Positions 1-8,940 of a stretch of 64,000 bases of DNA are shown here, one piece after another (position 1 is the first letter of the stretch; each line of letters starts with the position of its first letter). The notes beneath the pieces were generated by a model. It searched no databases. It saw nothing but the letters and a program-made list of their open reading frames with translations, and was not told where the DNA came from. The stretch is from Rikenellaceae bacterium (GTDB lineage: Bacteria; Bacteroidota; Bacteroidia; Bacteroidales; Rikenellaceae). Position numbers and translations under genes: made by a program. Location: positions 1 through 64,000 of the forward strand of contig SUZQ01000001.1 in assembly GCA_015059875.1 (NCBI GenBank), given 5' to 3'.

Positions 1-719
1 AACGCCCGATATACTTCACGCAGGTCTATGTCTTGCAGAAGTTCGGCTTGTTGGACTACTTGCAGTTTGACGGCTACGCATACCGCTTTGTGCCGATTCT
101 CACTCCGTACAAAGATTCGTGGAGCATTGGTCGCATCGACGCTGACTACGCCTACGACAAGTTGATGAATACGATGCGTTACGGCAACCTCGCCGACAAG
201 CGTGTCTATGTGGACTACTTTACGCAGTACAACTTGCAGGTGTCGCGCGCACGCGAGGCATTTGCGCGTGTTGCTCGCGAATATATCAAGCGTGGTGATA
301 ACGAGAGCCTTCGGCGTGCCGAGGAGTTGCTCGACAGAGGTTTGGAGGTGCTGCCGATAGACCAATTACGCTTTACCGAGGCCAACACCTTCCCATTTAT
401 CGAGTGTTACTACGACCTCGGTTTGAACGAGAAGGGCGATGCGTTGCTGTTGGCGTATGGCGACAATTTGATCGACTATATCGAGTACTACTTGCAGTTC
501 GATGGTGTGCAGGGCGACTTGGTTGCAGATATTATGTACGACAAGATGGACGAGTTATCGCGTTTGTACTACCTCGCAGCCTACTACAACCGTGAAGATG
601 TGGTCTATGGCATAAACGAGTACTACCGAACCCTCGGCGCCGAGGATAAGGATTTGATTCTCACCCAGCGCGAGAAAGACTCGCTCGGCATTCAAGGCGC
701 ACCGAAAACTAAGCTGTAA
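1..719 (+). CDS. DUF2723 family membrane protein, C-terminal part (5' end outside window)
   Basis: The frame is open from the first bases of the window, so the ORF-track start at 33 (TTG) is not the real one; only the last roughly 239 residues are present. The visible part is soluble, rich in Tyr and Asp, and begins with a GYAYRFVPI-like segment followed by helical repeats (EYIKRGDNE, AEELLDRGLEVLP). That pattern matches the periplasmic C-terminal region of the large DUF2723 proteins of Bacteroidetes, which have a polytopic N-terminal half and have been proposed to be protein O-glycosyltransferase-like. The N-terminal membrane half cannot be checked here, so the family call rests on the tail alone. 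The gene ends in TAA and runs straight into a 7-bp repeat array. Confidence 0.6.
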   Translation, partial: RPIYFTQVYVLQKFGLLDYLQFDGYAYRFVPILTPYKDSWSIGRIDADYAYDKLMNTMRYGNLADKRVYVDYFTQYNLQVSRAREAFARVAREYIKRGDNESLRRAEELLDRGLEVLPIDQLRFTEANTFPFIECYYDLGLNEKGDALLLAYGDNLIDYIEYYLQFDGVQGDLVADIMYDKMDELSRLYYLAAYYNREDVVYGINEYYRTLGAEDKDLILTQREKDSLGIQGAPKTKL

Positions 720-720
720 G

Positions 721-761
721 CTAAAGGCTATTAGCCGTTAGCCATTGGCCATTGGCTTTTT
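721..761. repeat. GCCATTA-type heptamer array
   Basis: Period-7 units TTAGCCG, TTAGCCA, TTGGCCA, TTGGCTT follow the stop codon of the DUF2723 gene and end in a T-run. This is one of about nine arrays of the same unit in the window. Confidence 0.85.
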
Positions 762-763
762 AG

Positions 764-838
764 TGAAATTAGAGAAATTAGGGAGTTTAGCGATGCTATT
801 CTCCCTAATCTCATTAAATTCCCTAAACTCCCTACTGC
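764..838. repeat. Nonamer arms in inverted orientation
   Basis: The left arm reads as 9-bp units (AAATTAGAG, AAATTAGGG, AGTTTAGCG). After an 8-bp spacer the right arm reads as CTCCCTAAT, CTCATTAAA, TTCCCTAAA, CTCCCTACT, which is the reverse complement type of the same unit. The two arms can pair into an imperfect hairpin between two convergent genes, so it may serve as a terminator. Confidence 0.6.
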
Positions 839-857
839 CGGGTATCGTTTTCGATAC

Positions 858-1595
858 CTATGGCATGGAAGGGTTGCTCTCTTTGATAATTTGGTCGAAT
901 AGGTGTTCCAATTCTGCGGCTAATCGCCAATCATCACCGATATGCATCTCAATACCTTCACGATTGATTCCTTTCAAATTGATTAACAAGGTGTAGTCGT
1001 GAACGAGAGTATCATTATTTTGCACAAGGTTTACCGATGAATGTTTTTGTGCAGTAGCACCTCCTATAATAGCACCCGTCTTACCTCCCCAAAAATCGCC
1101 AGCCAAACTGCTAATAACAACATTTTTTGTATCTGCTGATGTTGTAATACTTCCGCTAATATTACCCTTGGTAATTTGACAATTATCCACTAATTTATAT
1201 GATGCAATATCAGCAAAAGGGAATGCAATATCGTTTATATATATGACTTTATGATTAACAAATAGTGCAAAATAGCCATAATCCGTCAGGTCGTTAGGGC
1301 GTATAACTCTATCAGGTGTTCCGTGCTTTTCGGTTAAAAGTTCTAACGCATTATCTATTTTCGACTGGGTAGATTCAATCTTTTGCTGTTCCCTCTTTTG
1401 TGCATACTCCTTGTAGGCTTCTTGTTGTTGGAGTTTCTCCTGTTTATCACTATTCTTCGCAACAATAATCACTATAGCTATCGCTGCAACAATTCCTATA
1501 AGCCCCAATATAACAACAATATTCTCTACAATTAGAGCAAGCATAACGACAAAAACAACGAAAGATGTTATGCTACCAGAAATACTTGTTCTCAT
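858..1595 (-). CDS. Small membrane protein of unknown function, paired with the HsdR-N nuclease
   Basis: I do not recognise this 245-residue protein. It has two adjacent hydrophobic segments near the N-terminus (roughly residues 10-50), then a charged Gln/Glu/Lys-rich stretch likely to be coiled coil, and a soluble C-terminal domain with a glycine-rich motif (GDFWGGKTGAIIGGATA). The same kind of Gly-rich turn between beta strands is seen in bacterial PH-like lipid-associated domains, but that is only a resemblance. The ORF track begins at a TTG; I prefer the ATG at 1595, which lies one base after the TAG of the upstream nuclease gene, so the two are translationally coupled. Base composition is clearly more AT-rich than the flanking genes, which suggests joint acquisition. 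Confidence 0.6.
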   Translation of the reverse strand: MRTSISGSITSFVVFVVMLALIVENIVVILGLIGIVAAIAIVIIVAKNSDKQEKLQQQEAYKEYAQKREQQKIESTQSKIDNALELLTEKHGTPDRVIRPNDLTDYGYFALFVNHKVIYINDIAFPFADIASYKLVDNCQITKGNISGSITTSADTKNVVISSLAGDFWGGKTGAIIGGATAQKHSSVNLVQNNDTLVHDYTLLINLKGINREGIEMHIGDDWRLAAELEHLFDQIIKESNPSMP

Positions 1596-1596
1596 A

Positions 1597-2682
1597 CTAC
1601 TCAACTTTTTTGATAGTAATTCCTTCTATATTAGAATTTACATAGTGCATGAATTTCGAAAAGTTCGCAGGTGTCCACTGATTACTTACATAAATTCTTT
1701 TGTTGCCAAAAATTAGAGGGATAAATCGGCGAAGTTCTTTATCCTTAACCTCTAATTCATCACGAACTACGCCATGTGAGCCTTGAAGATTAGAAGGGAA
1801 AACATTTTTCAGCTCATCAATCGTCAATGCGCTTCTATTTCTCAAATATGTTTGTATTACTATTGCGGGTGTTTTGCATTTCCCATAATTACCTTCGCCA
1901 TTTACCGAATACCGAGAATAATCCTTCTCCGAGTAGTTTTTTTCAGTCTTTACATATATTTGACTTTGCGGCTGTTTAACACTAATACTTGTAGATGTCT
2001 TCGATGTATTATAAGTCTCGCTAATGATACTTTTTACTAAATAGGATAATTTATTAAATGTGTCTTGGTTAATATTTTCGTTATACACCTTTTGTATAAA
2101 ATATCTTACTAAATCGTCAGATGGAGATAACAATTCACTCTTGATTAAGGTTTCTAACTCTTTTTTGTATTTGCGCTCTTTTGCTGAATTTAATATGGCA
2201 TCAATGTCAAAATATGATTTACAAAAGAGTTTCAACTCCTCTATTTCACTATCGCTAATATTCGACATGTCAATCTCGTAGAATGGTTGTACATCCATTA
2301 TGTTAGCAAGTTGAAGATCAGCGTAAAACCTATACACGATACCATTTGTCAGGATACCAAGTTTTGTTTCAGGAGAAGCATTGTAATAACGATATAACTG
2401 ATTTACATGTGGTGTTAAATCTCTTACCCCACAATGTTTGCATTCTATTAGAATAACAGGCTTATTATCATTCAAGATAGCATAATCGACCCTCTCCCCA
2501 TTTTTTATTCCTATATCACATTTTATCTCTGATATAAACTCGGAGGGATTAAAAACATCATATCCTAATGCTATAAAAAATGGCAGAATTAGAGAACGCT
2601 TTGTTTCTTCTTCGGAGTGCAAGATATTCTTATATTCATTTATACGCTCTGATAATTGCCTAATAGACTCCTTAAATTCCAT
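1597..2682 (-). CDS. Restriction-type nuclease with HsdR N-terminal (HSDR_N_2-like) domain
   Basis: This 361-residue protein opens with a helical region and a PD-(D/E)xK nuclease core: VDYAILNDNKPVILIECK supplies the Asp and the E-x-K, in the arrangement of type I restriction HsdR N-terminal domains and COG4748-like proteins. The C-terminal 100 residues (AIVIQTYLRN...SNLQGSHGVV...RIYVSNQW) resemble the small domain at the end of many restriction endonuclease-like proteins. No helicase motor and no methyltransferase is present here. The ORF extends upstream to 2937, but the ATG at 2682 follows GAGGAAACT and begins the recognisable domain, so I take it as the start. Together with the coupled membrane protein it forms an AT-rich accessory cassette between DUF2723 and cysS. 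A defence role is plausible but not shown. Confidence 0.7.
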   Translation of the reverse strand: MEFKESIRQLSERINEYKNILHSEEETKRSLILPFFIALGYDVFNPSEFISEIKCDIGIKNGERVDYAILNDNKPVILIECKHCGVRDLTPHVNQLYRYYNASPETKLGILTNGIVYRFYADLQLANIMDVQPFYEIDMSNISDSEIEELKLFCKSYFDIDAILNSAKERKYKKELETLIKSELLSPSDDLVRYFIQKVYNENINQDTFNKLSYLVKSIISETYNTSKTSTSISVKQPQSQIYVKTEKNYSEKDYSRYSVNGEGNYGKCKTPAIVIQTYLRNRSALTIDELKNVFPSNLQGSHGVVRDELEVKDKELRRFIPLIFGNKRIYVSNQWTPANFSKFMHYVNSNIEGITIKKVE

Positions 2683-3118
2683 AGTTTCCTCATAAATGCC
2701 CACCAACCCCGAATAAGGCGTTATTCCAAAAAGAAAGTGTGAGGTTGATTTTCGTCTATTTGATAGAAGGTTCTGACAAAACCTTTGAGAAGATAAACGA
2801 TTGAAGCCCCACACTTGAATAGTATGGGTATACCAATTCTGGCATAGCGTCATAACTATACAAGGAATGAGTGCTATTCGCCGTTCCTTCTCATTGAAAA
2901 CTGTCAGATTCTCTACCAAGAACAATACGAAAGACACTTTCTATATGTCTGCAATCCGAGGACTGCTCCACAAATTTAGAAATTATTTTTGCAATCTGCA
3001 AAAATTAGATATTCCGTCATTGCGAGAGCCGTAGGCTCGTGGCAATCTCCATTATAGTAATTAAAGTAATAGAGGGAGAATCCCACGCTCATTACATTCG
3101 CTCGGAATGACAAGTTTT
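2683..3118. other. Intergenic stretch with an unsupported reading-frame extension and a palindromic repeat
   Basis: 2683-2937 stays open upstream of the nuclease gene but shows no domain or start signal and is probably leader DNA. 2938-3013 shows nothing I can identify. The rest is the GTCATTGCGAG palindrome listed separately. Confidence 0.4.
3016..3113. repeat. GTCATTGCGAG palindromic element, copy 1
   Basis: Ends pair as GTCATTGCGAG with CTCGGAATGAC, and inner arms pair as GGCAATCTCC with GGGAGAATCCC; the left arm carries its own small hairpin (GAGCC gta GGCTC). A second copy in opposite orientation lies at 35199-35302 and a fragment at 39913-39953. MITE-like or cruciform-forming repeat. 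Confidence 0.8.
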
Positions 3119-3120
3119 TT

Positions 3121-3162
3121 ATTAGCAAAAAGCCAATGGCTAATGGCTAAAAGCTAAAAGCC
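3121..3162. repeat. GCCATTA-type heptamer array (reverse orientation)
   Basis: Units read GCCAATG, GCTAATG, GCTAAAA, GCTAAAA at 7-bp spacing, upstream of cysS in the same orientation relative to the gene as the arrays before fadD-like, yraN, rbfA and porX. Confidence 0.75.
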
Positions 3163-3190
3163 CTCAAATTTATTTTCGATAGTTGCAAAG

Positions 3191-3306
3191 TTGCGCTAAT
3201 AAATAGTGGTTATTAGCGGTAGTTAGGGGTTGTTAGCGGAAATTAGAGTGGCGCACCCCTAATAACCTCTAACCGCCTCTAACAACCTCTTGTATAATTG
3301 CGCCAC
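3191..3306. repeat. Decamer-repeat element(s) with GGCGCA/TGCGCC ends, upstream of cysS
   Basis: From 3250 the sequence is GGCGCACC, then 10-bp units CCTAATAACC, TCTAACCGCC, TCTAACAACC, then TCTTGTATAAT and TGCGCC. To the left, from 3191, an inverted set of units (GGTTATTAGC, GGTAGTTAGG, GGTTGTTAGC, GGAAATTAGA) shares the central GTGGCGCACC. A related element with five units lies at 33064-33131 upstream of rpsA. Confidence 0.75.
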
Positions 3307-3331
3307 AAATCCGCCACAAATCCCTAACAAA

Positions 3332-3365
3332 AGTTTTAACTTTTAACTTTTAATTTTTAACTTTG
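3332..3365 (+). promoter_or_regulatory. TTTTAAC heptamer array ending in a TAACTTTG -7 box for cysS
   Basis: Four TTTTAAC-type units at 7-bp spacing run directly into TAACTTTG (3358-3365), a match to the Bacteroidetes -7 consensus TAnnTTTG. Transcription would begin about 3370, which puts the following GCTAATG array in the cysS 5' leader. Confidence 0.6.
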
Positions 3366-3378
3366 CACCAAACAAAAA

Positions 3379-3409
3379 AGCTAATGGCCAATGGCTAATA
3401 GCTAATAGC
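3379..3409 (+). repeat. GCTAATG heptamer array in the cysS leader
   Basis: Units GCTAATG, GCCAATG, GCTAATA, GCTAATA, GC at exact 7-bp spacing, ending 9 bases before the cysS ATG. Confidence 0.8.
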
Positions 3410-3418
3410 AAAAAAAAT

Positions 3419-4888
3419 ATGGCAAAACTTACACTCTACAACACGCTGACTCGCCGCAAGGAGGAGTTCAAGCCGATAAACGAAGGTCGTGTCGGAATGT
3501 ATGTCTGCGGACCAACCGTATATGGCGATCCGCACCTCGGACACACACGCCCCGCAATCACCTTCGACCTCTTGTTCCGCTACTTGAAGGCAGAGGGCTA
3601 CAAGGTGCGCTATGTGCGCAATATCACCGATGTTGGTCACCTCGAACACGATGCCGATGAGGGCGAGGACAAAATCGCAAAGAAGGCTCGTTTGGAGCAG
3701 TTGGAGCCTATGGAGGTTGCCCACTACTACACCGAGCGTTACAAGACCTTTATGGCGAAGTTGGGTGTGCAAACCCCATCTATCGAGCCTCACGCATCGG
3801 GACACATCATCGAGCAGATCGACTTCGTGCAGCGCATCATTGATGCCGGCTACGCCTACGAGTCGAATGGCTCAATCTACTTCGATGTCGAGAAGTACAA
3901 CAAGGACTTCCGCTACGGCGTTTTGTCGGGCAGAAACCTCGACGATATCGTAACCGACACCCGTCAGCTCGATGGTCAGCAGGATAAGAACCACTCCTAC
4001 GACTTTGCGTTGTGGAAGAAGGCTGCACCGGAGCATATTATGCGTTGGCCTTCGCCGTGGAGCGATGGTTTTCCAGGTTGGCACATGGAGTGTTCGGCAA
4101 TGAGTACCAAGTATCTCGGTGAGAAGTTCGATATTCACGGAGGCGGTATGGACTTGATGTTCCCGCACCACGAGTGCGAGATTGCGCAATCTACCGCAGC
4201 TCTCGGTCACGACTCGGCTCGCTACTGGGTACACAACAATATGATTACCATCAACGGCAAGAAAATGGGTAAGTCGTACAACAACTTCATCACCCTCGAG
4301 CAGATGTTCAATGGCGACCACCCTGCCTTGGAGCAGGCTTACTCGCCAATGACCGTGCGTTTCTTTATCTTGCAGGCGCACTATCGCTCTACGCTCGACT
4401 TCTCGAATGAGGCGTTGCAGGCAGCAGAGAAGGGTTTGGACCGCTTGATGAAGGGTATCGAGGCGTTGCACAAAGCCCCTGCTTCGGCTTCGTCATCGTT
4501 CGATGTTGATGAGATTGAGAGTCGCTGTGCCGAGGCTATGGCTGACGACTTGAACTCGCCAATCGTGATTTCGACTATGTTCGACTATGTTCGCCTCTTC
4601 AACCAGCTCTCGGAGGGTAAGCAGACCTTGACCGCCGAGGATAAGGCAAAGGCTGAGGCAACCGTGCAGCGTTGGGTGTTCGATATTCTCGGTTTGGAGA
4701 ACGAGAAGGCAGAGGCTGCGGGTGGCAAGGATATGGTATCGCCACTTGTAACGATGCTGCTCGATATGCGTATGCAGGCAAAGGCGGATAAGAATTGGGC
4801 TTTGTCCGACGAGATTCGCGATAAACTCACCGCTATCGGCATCCGCGTTAAGGATCGCAAGGATGGTTACGACTGGGAGATAGAGTAA
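3419..4888 (+). CDS. cysS: Cysteinyl-tRNA synthetase
   Basis: Class I aminoacyl-tRNA synthetase that charges tRNA-Cys in the cytoplasm. The 489 residues are a normal length for the family. The zinc ligand region ([10 protein letters not shown], Cys30), the HIGH signature as HLGH (residues 39-42) and the KMSKS loop as KMGKS (around residue 281) are all visible, as are the conserved WHMECSAMS and FPHHECE segments that complete the zinc site and active site. The C-terminal third is the helical DALR-type anticodon-binding region. The ATG lies just after a 7-bp repeat array and there is no clear Shine-Dalgarno, which is common in Bacteroidetes. tRNA-Gly follows 24 bases downstream and may be co-transcribed. 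Confidence 0.98.
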   Translation: MAKLTLYNTLTRRKEEFKPINEGRVGMYVCGPTVYGDPHLGHTRPAITFDLLFRYLKAEGYKVRYVRNITDVGHLEHDADEGEDKIAKKARLEQLEPMEVAHYYTERYKTFMAKLGVQTPSIEPHASGHIIEQIDFVQRIIDAGYAYESNGSIYFDVEKYNKDFRYGVLSGRNLDDIVTDTRQLDGQQDKNHSYDFALWKKAAPEHIMRWPSPWSDGFPGWHMECSAMSTKYLGEKFDIHGGGMDLMFPHHECEIAQSTAALGHDSARYWVHNNMITINGKKMGKSYNNFITLEQMFNGDHPALEQAYSPMTVRFFILQAHYRSTLDFSNEALQAAEKGLDRLMKGIEALHKAPASASSSFDVDEIESRCAEAMADDLNSPIVISTMFDYVRLFNQLSEGKQTLTAEDKAKAEATVQRWVFDILGLENEKAEAAGGKDMVSPLVTMLLDMRMQAKADKNWALSDEIRDKLTAIGIRVKDRKDGYDWEIE

Positions 4889-4912
4889 ACTTTTCTCTCC
4901 CGATACAGGGTT

Positions 4913-4985
4913 GCGGTAGTAGCTCAGTTGGTAGAGCATTGGCTTCCCAAGCCAAGGGTCACGGGTTCGAGTCCCGCCTACCGCT
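4913..4985 (+). tRNA. tRNA-Gly (anticodon CCC)
   Basis: The acceptor stem pairs GCGGTAG with CTACCGC, the D arm is GCTC...GAGC, and the anticodon arm TTGGC-TTCCCAA-GCCAA places CCC at positions 34-36. The T arm carries TTCGAGT, with a single mismatch at the base of its stem. The discriminator base is T, as is usual for bacterial tRNA-Gly, and CCA is not encoded. Confidence 0.95.
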
Positions 4986-4988
4986 CAA

Positions 4989-5023
4989 GAGGCGCGTCTA
5001 AGTAGACGCGCCTCCTCTTTTTC
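4989..5023 (+). terminator. Rho-independent terminator after tRNA-Gly
   Basis: GAGGCGCGTCTA-AG-TAGACGCGCCTC forms a 12-bp perfect stem followed by a T-rich tract. It may also serve the convergent synthetase gene. Confidence 0.9.
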
Positions 5024-5063
5024 GCTGTATGCAGAACTCTGGCAACTTCGTTGCCCACCTTCA

Positions 5064-6947
5064 TTAGAGCAACCTCTCCAACGACTGCAAGTTCTTCTCG
5101 TTAAGCAACTGCTTACCCTCGGCAGTATAAGCGTAGTCGATGCGCTCTGCAAAATGGCTCTCTACCTTGTTGCGAACAACCTTCATCGTGCTATTTACAA
5201 GTCCGTTCTGCTCGGTGAACGGCTCGTCGACAATCGCCAAAGCAGCAGGCAGCCAACGGTCAGGGAACTCCTCGCCAAACTCGCCACCTGTGCGGTACTT
5301 GCGAATCTCGGCATCAATCAGCTCCGCTGCCTTTGCAGCATCGTTACCAACCTCTCTGCGCAATGCCTCCTTATTTGGCACTACGATAGCAATGGTATAA
5401 GGGTTTTGGTTGTTGTGCAGAATAATCTGGTCGATATATGGCGACTTATCCACCATAGCCTCCTCCATACCCTCTGGGCTATACTTCTCGCCATCGCTCG
5501 AAATCAACAAGCTCTTGAAGCGACCAAGAACATAGAGGAAACCATCCTTGCCCATATATCCCATATCGCCCGTATGCAACCAGCCATCCACAACGGTTTC
5601 AGCTGTTGCGGTAGGGTTTTTCCAATAACCCGCCATAACATTCTCGCCCTTGATAACGATTTCGCCCTTCTCGCCCAATGGCATCTCGTTGCCCTCGTTG
5701 TCGAGAATACGCAATTCGAGTGGCTGAATAACCTTGCCCGACGAGCCGAAGCGATGACGACCTTTGCCGAGCGAGTTTGCCGAGATAATAGGTGTCGCCT
5801 CCGACAAGCCGTAGCCCTGCAACATCGGCATACCCACAGCGTAGAAGAATCGCTGCAACTCCGAGTCGAGCAACGCTCCACCTCCTACGAAGAATTTGAT
5901 ATTGCCACCAAAGCCTTGGCGCACCTTCTCGAAGAGAATCTTGTCGAACAGAGCCACAAGTGGTTTCAACACAAAACGCCAACCCTTGCCCTTGGTGTAG
6001 CCATCCTGATTGTATTCGTATGCAACCTTCAAGGCAAACTTAAAGAGTTTCTCGACAGTCGGGCCCTGCTTGTGAATCGAAGCCTCTATATTCTTGCGGA
6101 AGTTCTTTGCCAAAGCGGGAACAGACAACAACACATGCGGCTTGACCTCGCGGATATTTACAGGAACATTCTTCAATGTCTCAAGCGGAGTGCGACCAAC
6201 CTGCGTTGTAGCTACCGAAGCACCGCAAGCCACCATAATATAGAAGCCTGCAACATGGGCAAAGCAGTGGTCTAACGGAAGGATTATAAACATCGTATAG
6301 TCCGAAGGAATCGAGATACGAGTCAGTGCCTGCTCGACATTTGCAGTATAGTTACGATGAGTCAAAATCACGCCCTTAGGATCGGCAGTAGTACCCGAAG
6401 TGTAGGTTATTGTGGCGTAGTCGTCGTTCTGAACGGCGCGACCAACAGCCAGAAACTCCTCACGATGCTCTGCGAGGTACTTCTCGCCCATTGCATTCAA
6501 CTCCTCAAGACTTATCTCGCCCTCCTGCAACTCCACATCGCCCCACACGATGATGTGCTTCAAGAGAGGCAACTGCTCGCGGATTTTACGAATCTTCGGA
6601 AGCTGATTGCGCGAAACAAAGATAGAGCAAACCTCAGCGTGACGCAAGCGGAACAAGAGGTCGTTCGCCTCCTCCAACTTTATCGACAACGGCACACTGA
6701 TAGCACCCGCATACAAGAGTCCCAACTCCGAGGTAATCCACGCATTGCAACCCTCCGCCAAGATTGAAACCGCCTGCTTCGGCTCAATGCCGAGAGCAGC
6801 AAGTCCTGCACCCGTTTTCAGGGCTATCTCGCGAGTCTCGGCGTAGGTTGTCGGCTCGAACTCGCCAGAGGTTTTCTCAAGCAAGAAAGTCCTTTCGCCA
6901 AACTTCTCAACCGATGACTCAAAGAGGTCTATAATTGTTTTTTTCAT
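5064..6947 (-). CDS. Long-chain acyl-CoA synthetase (AMP-forming)
   Basis: A 627-residue member of the ANL superfamily that activates fatty acids to acyl-CoA through an acyl-adenylate. The adenylation P-loop (TYTSGTTADPKG), the A5 motif (GYGLSEATP), the A7/A8 region (GWLHTGDMGYMGKDGFLYVLGR) and the closing KVVRNKV segment are present in order. Length and organisation match FadD-like or FadD15-like enzymes of Bacteroidetes. There is no signal peptide. It stands alone between the tRNA terminator and lepA; the gap to lepA is filled by a heptamer array with a conserved hairpin insert. Exact chain-length specificity cannot be read from sequence. Confidence 0.93.
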   Translation of the reverse strand: MKKTIIDLFESSVEKFGERTFLLEKTSGEFEPTTYAETREIALKTGAGLAALGIEPKQAVSILAEGCNAWITSELGLLYAGAISVPLSIKLEEANDLLFRLRHAEVCSIFVSRNQLPKIRKIREQLPLLKHIIVWGDVELQEGEISLEELNAMGEKYLAEHREEFLAVGRAVQNDDYATITYTSGTTADPKGVILTHRNYTANVEQALTRISIPSDYTMFIILPLDHCFAHVAGFYIMVACGASVATTQVGRTPLETLKNVPVNIREVKPHVLLSVPALAKNFRKNIEASIHKQGPTVEKLFKFALKVAYEYNQDGYTKGKGWRFVLKPLVALFDKILFEKVRQGFGGNIKFFVGGGALLDSELQRFFYAVGMPMLQGYGLSEATPIISANSLGKGRHRFGSSGKVIQPLELRILDNEGNEMPLGEKGEIVIKGENVMAGYWKNPTATAETVVDGWLHTGDMGYMGKDGFLYVLGRFKSLLISSDGEKYSPEGMEEAMVDKSPYIDQIILHNNQNPYTIAIVVPNKEALRREVGNDAAKAAELIDAEIRKYRTGGEFGEEFPDRWLPAALAIVDEPFTEQNGLVNSTMKVVRNKVESHFAERIDYAYTAEGKQLLNEKNLQSLERLL

Positions 6948-6954
6948 ATTTTTC

Positions 6955-7060
6955 AGCTCTTAGCCATTGACCTTTGGTCTTCACCGCTGCGTTTCGGCAT
7001 AGTTTGCAAGCAACCTCTGCTCTCCACTTAATCGCGGCGGTGGCCATTAGCCATTAGCTA
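6955..7060 (-). repeat. Heptamer array interrupted by a conserved hairpin insert (fadD-side copy)
   Basis: On the minus strand the order is GCTAATGGCTAATGGC, then an insert beginning CACCGCCGCG and ending CGCAGCGGTG, then GTCAATGGCTAA just before the start of the acyl-CoA synthetase gene. The insert is homologous to the one at 48091-48152 before porX. The insert ends can pair with one mismatch. Confidence 0.8.
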
Positions 7061-7082
7061 AATTAAAATTACACCTATCAAT

Positions 7083-8873
7083 TTAATCCATCTTCAATAC
7101 GGCCAAGAACGCAGTCTGCGGCACTTGCACCTGACCAATCTGTCGCATACGCTTCTTACCGGCCTTCTGCTTCTCCAAGAGTTTACGCTTACGCGAAATA
7201 TCGCCACCGTAACACTTCGCAGTTACATCCTTACGCACCGCCTTTACCGTCTCACGGGCGATAATCTTCGCTCCGATAGCCGCCTGAATAGCGATATCGA
7301 ACTGCTGGCGCGGAATTAACTCCTTCAACTTCTCGCACATCTTGCGGCCAAAGTCGTAGGCGTGGTCGGCATATATCAACGACGAGAGCGCATCCACAGG
7401 ATCGCCATTCAATAAAATATCCAACTTTGCCAACTTGCTGACCTCGTAGCCCGTGCGGTGGTAGTCGAACGAGGCGTAACCCTTCGAGATACTCTTCAAC
7501 TTATCGTAGAAGTCGAATACAATCTCCGACAACGGCATCTCGAAATTGACCTCCACGCGGTCTTGCGTGATATATGTCTGATTTTTGAGGATTCCGCGCT
7601 TGTCGATGCAGAGTTTCATCACAGGGCCGAGGAAGTCCGCCTTGGTGATAATCTGCGCAAGAATATATGGCTCTTCAATCTTCTCAATCTTGGTAACCTC
7701 TGGCAAACCCGATGGGTTATGCACCTCGACAACATCGCCCATCGTGGTCGTAATCTTGTAGGACACATTCGGTACGGTGGTGATAACATCCATATCGAAC
7801 TCGCGATAGAGTCGCTCCTGAATAATCTCCATGTGCAACAATCCGAGGAATCCGCAACGGAATCCGAAGCCGAGAGCCAACGAACTCTCTGGCTCGAATG
7901 TCAGCGAGGCGTCATTCAGCTGCAACTTTTCGAGCGAAGCTCGCAAATCCTCGTATTGGTCTGCCTCAACGGGATAGACTCCCGCAAAGACCATCGGCTT
8001 AACATCCTCAAAGCCTGCGATAGCCTCCGTACAAGGTTTTGCCACCGAAGTGATCGTATCGCCCACCTTCACATCCTTCGACTCCTTAATACCCGAACAG
8101 ATATAACCCACATTGCCAGCCTTCAGCTCGGCACAAGGCTGCATCTTCAACTTCAAAACGCCAATCTCGTCAGCATCGTACTCCTCGCCCGTATTGAAGA
8201 ACTTTACATGCTCGCCCTTCTTGATCGAGCCGTTGAATATGCGGAAGTAGGCAATAATGCCTCGGAAAGGATTGAACACCGAGTCGAAAATCAGAGCCTG
8301 CAACGGCTCATTCTCGTCGCCCTTTGGTGCAGGAACGCGACTTACAATCGCCTCCAACACCTCGTCTACACCCTCGCCTGTCTTACCCGAAGCGCAGAGA
8401 ATATCATCGTGGTCACAGCCAAGCAGATCAACAATCTGATCCTTCACCTCGTCAATCATAGCCGAAGGCATATCAATCTTGTTCAGTACGGGGATAATTT
8501 CCAAGTCGTTGCCGAATGCGAGGTAGAGGTTCGAGATGGTCTGCGCCTGAATACCCTGCGTAGCATCTACCACCAACAGCGCACCCTCGCACGAAGCGAT
8601 AGCGCGCGACACCTCATACGAGAAATCGACATGTCCTGGGGTGTCAATCAGATTGAGTGTATATTGCTCGCCATCACGCGCCACATAGTTCATCTGTATG
8701 GCGTGCGACTTAATCGTAATTCCCTTCTCGCGCTCAAGATCCATATCGTCCAAGACCTGCGACTGCATCTCGCGCTGATTCAGTGTATTTGTAGCCTCCA
8801 ACAAACGATCCGCCAAAGTAGACTTGCCGTGATCGATATGGGCTATAATGCAAAAGTTTCTTATTTTCTTCAT
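7083..8873 (-). CDS. lepA: Elongation factor 4 (LepA), ribosome-associated GTPase
   Basis: A 596-residue translational GTPase close to the usual length. The G1 motif (AHIDHGKS, residues 11-18), G3 (DTPGHVDF) and G4 (LNKID) are intact, followed by domains II, III, V and the LepA-specific C-terminal domain ending [24 protein letters not shown]. LepA acts on stalled or mispositioned ribosomes during elongation or assembly. A TATCTTTG -7 box lies about 10 bases upstream of the start, so the mRNA leader is very short. Orthology is unambiguous. Confidence 0.98.
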   Translation of the reverse strand: MKKIRNFCIIAHIDHGKSTLADRLLEATNTLNQREMQSQVLDDMDLEREKGITIKSHAIQMNYVARDGEQYTLNLIDTPGHVDFSYEVSRAIASCEGALLVVDATQGIQAQTISNLYLAFGNDLEIIPVLNKIDMPSAMIDEVKDQIVDLLGCDHDDILCASGKTGEGVDEVLEAIVSRVPAPKGDENEPLQALIFDSVFNPFRGIIAYFRIFNGSIKKGEHVKFFNTGEEYDADEIGVLKLKMQPCAELKAGNVGYICSGIKESKDVKVGDTITSVAKPCTEAIAGFEDVKPMVFAGVYPVEADQYEDLRASLEKLQLNDASLTFEPESSLALGFGFRCGFLGLLHMEIIQERLYREFDMDVITTVPNVSYKITTTMGDVVEVHNPSGLPEVTKIEKIEEPYILAQIITKADFLGPVMKLCIDKRGILKNQTYITQDRVEVNFEMPLSEIVFDFYDKLKSISKGYASFDYHRTGYEVSKLAKLDILLNGDPVDALSSLIYADHAYDFGRKMCEKLKELIPRQQFDIAIQAAIGAKIIARETVKAVRKDVTAKCYGGDISRKRKLLEKQKAGKKRMRQIGQVQVPQTAFLAVLKMD

Positions 8874-8881
8874 AATCGGGA

Positions 8882-8889
8882 CAAAGATA
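8882..8889 (-). promoter_or_regulatory. -7 box (TATCTTTG) of the lepA promoter
   Basis: The plus strand reads CAAAGATA, the complement of TAnnTTTG, and sits close to the lepA ATG. No clear TTTG -33 box is seen at the expected distance. Confidence 0.5.
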
Positions 8890-8910
8890 GGAAAAAAGTC
8901 GCAGACTTTT

Positions 8911-8940
8911 AATTAAAAATTAAAAATTAAGAATTAAAGG
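8911..8940. repeat. AAAATTA heptamer array overlapping the waaA stop
   Basis: AAAATTA, AAAATTA, AGAATTA units at 7-bp spacing end in AATTAAAGG, the same closing sequence found in the arrays near def, rnz and the SpoU methyltransferase. The waaA stop codon lies within the last unit. Confidence 0.6.

Noticed and set aside
2683-2937. N-terminal extension of the HsdR-N nuclease to 2937
   Set aside because: The extra 85 residues show no domain, the first codon has no ribosome site, and the ATG at 2682 with GAGGAAACT before it fits the family start.
3191-3306. Possible CRISPR array
   Set aside because: Units are only 10 bp, without spacers, and no cas genes are near. The other tandem arrays have periods of 7, 9 or 12, also without spacers.
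7458-8912. 484-residue antisense ORF across lepA
   Set aside because: Same cause as for rpsA; the product has no recognisable fold and lies opposite a certain gene.
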